Source of the DNA: Sphingomonas_L flavalba_A
Lineage (GTDB): Bacteria > Pseudomonadota > Alphaproteobacteria > Sphingomonadales > Sphingomonadaceae
Assembly (NCBI RefSeq): GCF_047553045.1
Contig: NZ_CP180208.1
Coordinates: 248,001 to 312,000, forward strand
Length of the DNA stretch: 64,000 bases
Reading direction: 5' to 3'
Shown here: piece by piece, positions 58,986 through 64,000 of the stretch
How positions within the stretch are numbered: position 1 is the first letter of the stretch
How the letters are laid out: each line of letters begins with the position of its first letter
The notes under the pieces: model-generated
What the model was told of the DNA's origin: nothing
Seen by the model: the letters and a program-made list of their open reading frames with translations, nothing else
The model's database searches: none
Made by a program: the position numbers and the translations under genes

Positions 58986-59957
58986 TCAGCGGCGGCCCAG
59001 CGCGATCGCGGACAGCGCCTCGAGCAGAATGCGCACGCCCAGCCGCGAGGTGATGCCGGACGGGTCCCAGGGCGGCGACACTTCCGCGACATCGACCGCG
59101 CGGATCGGCAGCCTCCGGAAGCCGCTGATGATCGTCAGGATTTCGCGGGATGTCATGCCGGACGGCGTCGGCACGCCGGTGCCGGGCGCATAAGCGGCGT
59201 CGAGCACGTCGATATCGACGGTCAGGTAGATCGCGTCGAGATCGGTCATCACCTCGCGCGTGCCCTCGACGATCGCCTGGGGACCAAGCGCGCAGACGTC
59301 GTCAAGGGTGAACAGGGTGATGCCGGCTTTCTTGACATATTCCAGCTCGGACGGCGGGTTGAGCCAGCCGCTCGGCCCGATCGTGACGATCTTGCGCGGA
59401 TTGAAGCCGGCATCGACCGCGCGGGCGACCGGGCAGCAATGGCTGAGTGGTTCGCCGCCGATTTCCTCTGCGGTGTCGAAATGGGTGTCGAAATGGATCA
59501 TCCCGCAACGCGCATATTTCTTCGCGAAGGCGCGCGACGGCCCGATGGTGATCGAATGCTCGCCGCCCAGCACGACGGGGATCGCGTCGGCCGCCAGTAT
59601 TTCGGCGGTGGCGGCTTCGGCGCGGTCCTGGGTTCGGGCGGGGTTGCCCGGCACGACGGCGACATCGCCGCAGTCGACGATGTTGAAGGCGGTGTTGAGG
59701 TCGACGCCGCTATTGGCGTTGTAGGACAGGAACTGCTCGCTCGCTTCGCGCAACCCGCGCGGACCAAGCTGAGTGCCGGGGCGGCTGATGCAGGTGCCGT
59801 CCCAGGGAAAGCCAAGTACTGCGACGGTTGCGCCGGCGGCCCTCAAAAGAGCGGCGTCCGGTGCCACGCGTGGGCGGTTCATGAACGTACCTAATGATCC
59901 CGAATGCAGGGAGCCGTCCCAAATATTGTCGTCAACCATCTCTTTTTCCACGCCCAT
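58986..59957 (-). CDS. ureohydrolase (agmatinase/guanidinobutyrase-like)
   Basis: 323 residues; the ATG at 59957 has GGGAGG five bases upstream. The binuclear Mn site of the arginase/agmatinase family is complete: GGEHS (His 134), HFDTHFDT (Asp 157, His 159, Asp 161) and TVDIDVLD (Asp 248, Asp 250). These enzymes release urea from a guanidino group. The substrate loop reads LSHCCPVARA where agmatinases usually have a His-Gly-Thr type sequence, so the substrate may differ from agmatine. It is first in the leftward operon. Confidence 0.88.
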   Translation of the reverse strand: MGVEKEMVDDNIWDGSLHSGSLGTFMNRPRVAPDAALLRAAGATVAVLGFPWDGTCISRPGTQLGPRGLREASEQFLSYNANSGVDLNTAFNIVDCGDVAVVPGNPARTQDRAEAATAEILAADAIPVVLGGEHSITIGPSRAFAKKYARCGMIHFDTHFDTAEEIGGEPLSHCCPVARAVDAGFNPRKIVTIGPSGWLNPPSELEYVKKAGITLFTLDDVCALGPQAIVEGTREVMTDLDAIYLTVDIDVLDAAYAPGTGVPTPSGMTSREILTIISGFRRLPIRAVDVAEVSPPWDPSGITSRLGVRILLEALSAIALGRR

Positions 59958-60168
59958 CGTGGCCTCCCGGACCAAGTAGTCGGGCAGGGTATGGACGGCC
60001 TTTCAGGCGAGCAATGCTATCGGAGGATGACTTTGACGGGGGGCACCCGGCTGCCATGATCGGCCATAGAGAGTGAGGCGGTTCGCCCGCTCCATGGGGA
60101 GGGTTTTGCAGGGGGGCGGGCGCCGCCGCGCATCCGGCCTGCGAAGGCAGCTGAAAGGAATCCCGGCC

Positions 60169-60585
60169 GTGGACGCCACCGATGTCGATTCACCGCTTCT
60201 GCGCATGATCGATTTCCTCAACAGCGGGGATGTCGATAGCGCGATGAAGCTGATCGCGCCCGATTTCGAAGGCGAGGAGGTGCCCCATGGCGGCATTATC
60301 CGCGGCCGTGACGGCGTGCGGGCCGAAGCCGAGGGCTGGGCCGGACTGGACGGTGGACAGCGGATCAGCAACGTCATTGTCTCCGGCGACCGGATCGTCC
60401 TCGAAGGCGTCATCGGCGGCACCCACAGCGGGCAGGTCACGATCGGCGGTGAGGCGTTTCCGCCGACCGGGCGCCATGTCGAAATCCGTTTCTGCACCAT
60501 CGGCACCATCCGCGACGGCATGGTCGCCCGCGAGGTGCATTACTACGACATGGCCGCGCTGCGCGCCCAGCTTTCCGCTCGATAA
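60169..60585 (+). CDS. NTF2/SnoaL-like small protein preceding the Rieske oxygenase
   Basis: 138 residues from a GTG at 60169 (AAAGGAA upstream). SnoaL-like pattern: SPLLRMIDFLNSGDVDSAMK, LIAPDFEGEEVPHGGIIRGR, then alternating strands to REVHYYDMAAL. NTF2-fold proteins bind small hydrophobic molecules or act as isomerases/hydratases. The beta subunits of ring-hydroxylating Rieske dioxygenases share this fold. It lies 26 bp before the Rieske alpha gene, which has no ordinary beta subunit here. Confidence 0.75.
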   Translation: MDATDVDSPLLRMIDFLNSGDVDSAMKLIAPDFEGEEVPHGGIIRGRDGVRAEAEGWAGLDGGQRISNVIVSGDRIVLEGVIGGTHSGQVTIGGEAFPPTGRHVEIRFCTIGTIRDGMVAREVHYYDMAALRAQLSAR

Positions 60586-60611
60586 CGCTTTTAAAGATGG
60601 AGTCTTTTTCC

Positions 60612-61793
60612 ATGGCGAATACCGCGACGCCGCTGTTCAGCCCCGAAGGGGCGGCGGTGCTGGCCAACGTGATGAAGCCGGCGTTGCAAGCGTCCACGCT
60701 GCCGGCCGAGGCTTATTGGTCCCCCGCCGTCTATGAGCGTGAGATGGAACGGATCTTCCGCAAGGAATGGATCTGCGTCGGGCGGCGCGAGGATGTGCCG
60801 AATACCGGCGACTATTTCACCACGACGCTTGCCGGTGAGCCGTTGATCGTCGCGCGCGACGAAAGCGGCGAGATCGGTGCCTTTCTGAACGTCTGCCGCC
60901 ATCGCGGCTGCGAGGTTGTTCAGGGCGCGGGCAATGCGGAGCGGTTCCGCTGCCCCTATCATGGCTGGCTTTACGGTCTGAACGGCGAATTGAAGACGAC
61001 GCCCAATTTCGCCGGGGTCGAGAATTTCGACAAGAGCAAGCACGCGCTGCACGCGGTGAAGGCGGAGGTCTGGGAAGGCTTCATCTTCGTCAACCTCGAC
61101 CGTGACGCCGAACCGTTCGCGCCGCGGGTGAGCGAGATGAGCCGGTGGCAGTTTGAGAAATACGGCTTTGGCGACAAGGAAGTCACCCACAGCTTTTCCT
61201 ACGACATCGCCGCCAACTGGAAGACCTATGTCGAAAACGGCATGGAGGAATATCATACCCCCTGGGTACATGCGGAAACGCTGCAGCCGTTCATGCCGAT
61301 GCTTGGCTGGAAGGAGCTGACCGACGTCAGCGATCAGCCGTGGACGGTGATGATCGGCCAGTTCCCCGGCATTTCGATGAGCCCGACCGGCAAGTCGCTG
61401 TTGCCGATCCCGGACTCGTTCAAAGATATCGATCCGCAGTTCGACGGCATGCCGATCGCCAACATCTTTCCGAATTTCCTGATCGTCGCGACACCGGATT
61501 CGATGTCCTACATCATGGTGGAACCGACCGGCCCGGAAACGACGCGGGTGACCATCCGCATGTGTCTGCCGAAAGAGGTTGCGGCGGCGTTCCGCGCCGG
61601 CGACCCGGAGGCGACGAAGATCGCCGAAGCCTATGCGGAGACGATCCCGCCGTTCATGGCCGAGGACAACATGACGGCGGAAGCCCAGCAGCGCGGGCTG
61701 CGTTCGAAGCTCGCCTCGTCCGGCCGCTATTGCAAATACGAACAGCTCGCCTGGCGCTTCGTGAACTGGGTTGCGCGGAAGGCCTATATCTGA
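60612..61793 (+). CDS. Rieske non-haem iron oxygenase, alpha subunit
   Basis: 393 residues; the ATG at 60612 is preferred because GGAG lies nine bases upstream (an ATG at 60597 is the alternative). Rieske cluster ligands are C95, H97 (NVCRHRGC) and C114, H117 (RCPYHGWLYG). The catalytic iron motif is ENGMEEYHTPWVH with His 215 and His 220. Three residues before the first His stands Glu 212, where naphthalene-dioxygenase-type enzymes have Asp. Glu at this bridging position is known from Rieske enzymes acting on quaternary ammonium compounds (CntA, GbcA). Substrate unknown; electrons probably come from the ferredoxin at 56.5 kb. Confidence 0.92.
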   Translation: MANTATPLFSPEGAAVLANVMKPALQASTLPAEAYWSPAVYEREMERIFRKEWICVGRREDVPNTGDYFTTTLAGEPLIVARDESGEIGAFLNVCRHRGCEVVQGAGNAERFRCPYHGWLYGLNGELKTTPNFAGVENFDKSKHALHAVKAEVWEGFIFVNLDRDAEPFAPRVSEMSRWQFEKYGFGDKEVTHSFSYDIAANWKTYVENGMEEYHTPWVHAETLQPFMPMLGWKELTDVSDQPWTVMIGQFPGISMSPTGKSLLPIPDSFKDIDPQFDGMPIANIFPNFLIVATPDSMSYIMVEPTGPETTRVTIRMCLPKEVAAAFRAGDPEATKIAEAYAETIPPFMAEDNMTAEAQQRGLRSKLASSGRYCKYEQLAWRFVNWVARKAYI

Positions 61794-61887
61794 CGCGCGC
61801 AGGCGCGCGTGGATGAAAGTCGAAAAAGAGCAAAAGGCGAAGGCCGCAAGGCCGCCTTCGGTCGGTGATCGGGGAGAGGAGCAGCCA

Positions 61888-62892
61888 GTGACGAGCAAGA
61901 ACAATCCAGAGCTCTGGATGTACGAGCGCATGTACAAGAGCCGGCATTTCGAGGAGCGGATCGAGGCGATCTACCTCGAAGGCAAAACGCCGCTGTTCAA
62001 CATGGCGAACGGCCCAATCCCCGGCGAGATGCATCTGTCGAACGGGCAGGAGCCATGCGCGGCCGGCGTCTGCGCCCACCTGACGGCGGCGGATTTCGTG
62101 ACCGCGACCCACCGGCCGCATCACATCGCCATCGCCAAGGGGGTCGACCTGAACGCGATGACGGCGGAAATTTTCGGCAAGGCGACCGGTCTGTCCGGCG
62201 GCCTTGGCGGGCACATGCACCTGTTCGATCCGCGCGTGAATTTCTGCTGCAGCGGCATCATTGCGCAGGGCATGGGGCCGGCGGTCGGCGCCGCGCTGGC
62301 GTTCAAGATGCGCGGGGAACCGCATGTAGCGGTTGCCTATGTCGGCGAAGCCGCCGTGAACCAGGGGGCCTGGCACGAGGCGATGAACCTCGCCGCGGTG
62401 TGGCAGTTGCCGTTCGTCTGCATCATCGAGGACAACGCCTGGGGGATTTCCGTGTCGAAGGAAGCGTCGACGGCGGTGAAGACCAACGACGTGCGGTCGG
62501 CGAGCTACGGCATTCCCGGCGTGCACGTTCCGGGCAACGACCCGCTGAAGGTCTATGAGGCGGCGGGCGATGCCGTCCGCCGCGCCCGCGACGGCCAGGG
62601 GCCGACGCTGATCGAGATCGAGACGTTCCGGCTTGCCGGCCACTTCATGGGCGATGCCGAAACCTATCGCGCGCCGGGGGAAAAGGTCGCGCTGCTCGAA
62701 CGCGACGCGCTGCCCCTTCTGCGCCAGCGGCTGATTGCGGCGGCAACCATCACAGAACCGCAGGTCGATACTATCGAGGCGGCGGCGCGCGAGGAGGTCG
62801 ATGAGGCGATCCGCCTGGCGCGGGCGGCGCCGGCCCCGGCGCCGGGCAGCGCCGAAAAAGCGGTGTTTTTCGAAGGGAGGGACGCGCAATGA
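61888..62892 (+). CDS. thiamine-diphosphate-dependent dehydrogenase E1 alpha subunit (acetoin/2-oxoacid type)
   Basis: 334 residues from a GTG at 61888 behind GGGAGAGGAG; an ATG at 61813 would add a Lys-rich extension. It resembles AcoA/PdhA: YKSRHFEERIEAIYLEGKTP, ATHRPHHIAIAKGVDLNAM, EIFGKATGLSGGLGGHMHLF and ETFRLAGHFMGDAETYR. The ThDP/Mg motif, normally GDGA...NN, reads VGEAAVNQG...IIEDNAWG, i.e. Glu for Asp and Asp for the first Asn. It overlaps the E1 beta gene by 4 bp. It would cleave acetoin, a 2-oxo acid or a related ketol. Confidence 0.88.
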   Translation: MTSKNNPELWMYERMYKSRHFEERIEAIYLEGKTPLFNMANGPIPGEMHLSNGQEPCAAGVCAHLTAADFVTATHRPHHIAIAKGVDLNAMTAEIFGKATGLSGGLGGHMHLFDPRVNFCCSGIIAQGMGPAVGAALAFKMRGEPHVAVAYVGEAAVNQGAWHEAMNLAAVWQLPFVCIIEDNAWGISVSKEASTAVKTNDVRSASYGIPGVHVPGNDPLKVYEAAGDAVRRARDGQGPTLIEIETFRLAGHFMGDAETYRAPGEKVALLERDALPLLRQRLIAAATITEPQVDTIEAAAREEVDEAIRLARAAPAPAPGSAEKAVFFEGRDAQ

Positions 62893-63938
62893 GCGACGCA
62901 CCGGCCGACAGGGACGCGGGCGGCACCGGGAAGCTCCGGCGCCTGACGATCGCGAAGGCGATGAACGAGGCGATCGCCCAGGAAATGCGCCGGGACGAAA
63001 GCGTGTTCGTGATGGGCGAGGATCTCGGCGCCCTCGGCGGTATCTGGGCATCCACGCAGGGGTTGCTGGACGAATTCGGCGCCGAGCGGGTTCGCGATAC
63101 GCCGATTTCCGAAACCGCGTTCATCGGCGCGGCGGTGGGCGCATCGGCGGTCGGGATGCGGCCGATCGTGGAACTGATGTTCGTCGACTTCTTCGGCGTG
63201 TGTTTCGACGCGATCTACAATCTTGCGGCGAAGCAGGCGTATTTTTCCGGCGGCAATGTCAGTTGCCCGATGGTGCTGATGACCAGCGTCGGTGGCGGCT
63301 ATTCCGACGCCGGGCAGCATTCGCAATGCCTCTATGCCAGCTTCGCGCACATGCCGGGGCTGAAGATCGTCTCGCCATCCAACGCCTATGACGCGAAGGG
63401 GCTGATGGTCGCGGCAATCCGCGATCCGAATCCGGTGGTGTTCATGGGCCACAAGGCGCTGCAGGGCATGGGCTGGCTCGGTACGGCCAAAGGCTCGCTC
63501 GCCGACGTGCCGGACACACTCTACACCGTTCCGATCGGCAAGGCGGCCGTCGTTCGCGAAGGCGGCGACATCACCCTGATCGGCTGGGCATCGACCGTTC
63601 ACACCGCGCTGGCCGCCGCCGATGCGCTGGCGAAGCAGGGCGTTTCCGCCGAGGTGGTCGACGTTCGCACGCTCGCGCCGCTCGACATGGAAACGGTCCT
63701 CAAATCGGTTCGCAAGACCGGGCGCGTCATCGTCGTTGACGAGGATTATGCAACCTGCGGCCTCGCTTCCGAAATCGTGGCGCGGATCGCGCGTGAATCG
63801 TTCAGCGACCTGCGTAGCGCGCCGGGGATGGTGACCTATGGCGATGTTCCCCCGCCCTTTGCGCGCAATCTCGAGCAGGCGCTGATCCCCAGCGTCGATA
63901 CGGTTGTCGAAATGGCGGCCCGGCAGGTGGCACCGTGA
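62889..63938 (+). CDS. thiamine-diphosphate-dependent dehydrogenase E1 beta subunit
   Basis: 349 residues of the transketolase-like Pyr plus C-terminal domain pair. LRRLTIAKAMNEAIAQEMRR, VFVMGEDLGALGGIW, DTPISETAFIGAAVGASAVG, RPIVELMFVDFFGVCFDAIY and VVDVRTLAPLDMETVLKSVR are standard for PdhB/AcoB. It forms the alpha2-beta2 E1 with the preceding product. Start and stop overlap the neighbouring genes (ATGA and GTGA), so E1 alpha, E1 beta and E2 are one translational unit. Confidence 0.92.
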   Translation: MSDAPADRDAGGTGKLRRLTIAKAMNEAIAQEMRRDESVFVMGEDLGALGGIWASTQGLLDEFGAERVRDTPISETAFIGAAVGASAVGMRPIVELMFVDFFGVCFDAIYNLAAKQAYFSGGNVSCPMVLMTSVGGGYSDAGQHSQCLYASFAHMPGLKIVSPSNAYDAKGLMVAAIRDPNPVVFMGHKALQGMGWLGTAKGSLADVPDTLYTVPIGKAAVVREGGDITLIGWASTVHTALAAADALAKQGVSAEVVDVRTLAPLDMETVLKSVRKTGRVIVVDEDYATCGLASEIVARIARESFSDLRSAPGMVTYGDVPPPFARNLEQALIPSVDTVVEMAARQVAP

Positions 63939-64000
63939 GCGCGGCAATCGACATCATCGTCCCCGAAGGCGTCGGCGAAGACGCGGATGACGAGATCGTG
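63935..64000 (+). CDS. dihydrolipoamide acyltransferase E2, 5' end only
   Basis: The first 22 codons before the window ends, starting GTG inside the E1 beta stop. The sequence IDIIVPEGVGEDADDEIV looks like the opening strand of a lipoyl domain. Position after E1 alpha and E1 beta supports an E2 (AcoC/PdhC-like) gene. The rest lies outside the window, so partial. Confidence 0.7.
   Translation, partial: MSAAIDIIVPEGVGEDADDEIV

Overview
The window looks like a chromosomal segment of a high-GC alphaproteobacterium of the Sphingomonadales. The evidence is the gene orders infA-maf-RNase E/G-yacG and hisG-hisD-nusB-thiL, the bolA / J-protein / cobS / cobT block, abundant TonB-dependent receptors, a cbb3 oxidase operon facing an Fnr gene, and short dispersed palindromes ending in a CTCGGGATGGACGG-like core. 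No phage, CRISPR array, rRNA or intact mobile element is visible. Three tRNA genes are present (Phe, Met, Gln).

Layout. 0.2-1.1 kb: decayed IS1595-family transposase. 1.2-3.3 kb: infA, maf, a compact RNase E/G, yacG and tRNA-Phe. 3.4-10.9 kb: one metal-efflux locus (OmpR-type regulator, histidine kinase, RND adaptor, CzcA/CusA-type pump, DUF3240 protein, TolC-like channel). 10.9-14.6 kb: gentisate-type ring-cleavage dioxygenase and a fumarylacetoacetate-hydrolase-family enzyme, divergent from a nitrilase and a flavin-reductase-like protein. 14.6-18.5 kb: a Tat-exported M20 peptidase homologue lacking two metal ligands, and a proton-pumping pyrophosphatase. 18.6-22.3 kb: thiL, nusB, hisD, a repeat-filled gap and hisG. 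22.4-31.1 kb: alpha/beta hydrolase, pirin, Nudix, BolA, J-protein, DUF1428, CobS/CobT, a glycine-zipper protein, a phytase-like esterase and rpmB.

31.4-35.0 kb is an iron-uptake operon (PepSY membrane protein, small membrane protein, TonB siderophore receptor) behind a Fur-box-like site. 35.0-42.7 kb is a very compact cbb3 oxidase operon (ccoN, O, Q, P, a 60-residue FixH-like anchor, a DUF2189 membrane protein, ccoI, ccoS), divergent from an Fnr-type regulator with a near-consensus FNR box between them. Three of its small genes are under 65 codons. 42.8-43.7 kb holds a BrnT/BrnA toxin-antitoxin pair whose toxin gene carries a one-base frameshift, with a run of palindromes upstream. 43.7-51.2 kb is housekeeping: tRNA-Met, queH, redoxin, tspO, ubiK, ybjN-like, a diguanylate cyclase, proC, marR, ilvE and tRNA-Gln.

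51.4-64.0 kb is the most interesting part. It is an accessory catabolic region with a GABA-type aminotransferase, an AT-rich promoter island, a TonB receptor, a LuxR-type regulator, a ferredoxin and its FAD reductase, a carbon-nitrogen hydrolase and a ureohydrolase. These face an NTF2-like protein, a Rieske oxygenase with a glutamate at the bridging position, and a thiamine-diphosphate dehydrogenase complex (E1 alpha, E1 beta, and the first 22 codons of E2 at the window edge). The set reads as an uptake-oxygenase-amide/guanidine-hydrolysis-transamination-oxidative-cleavage pathway for a nitrogen-containing organic substrate. The substrate cannot be read from the sequence.
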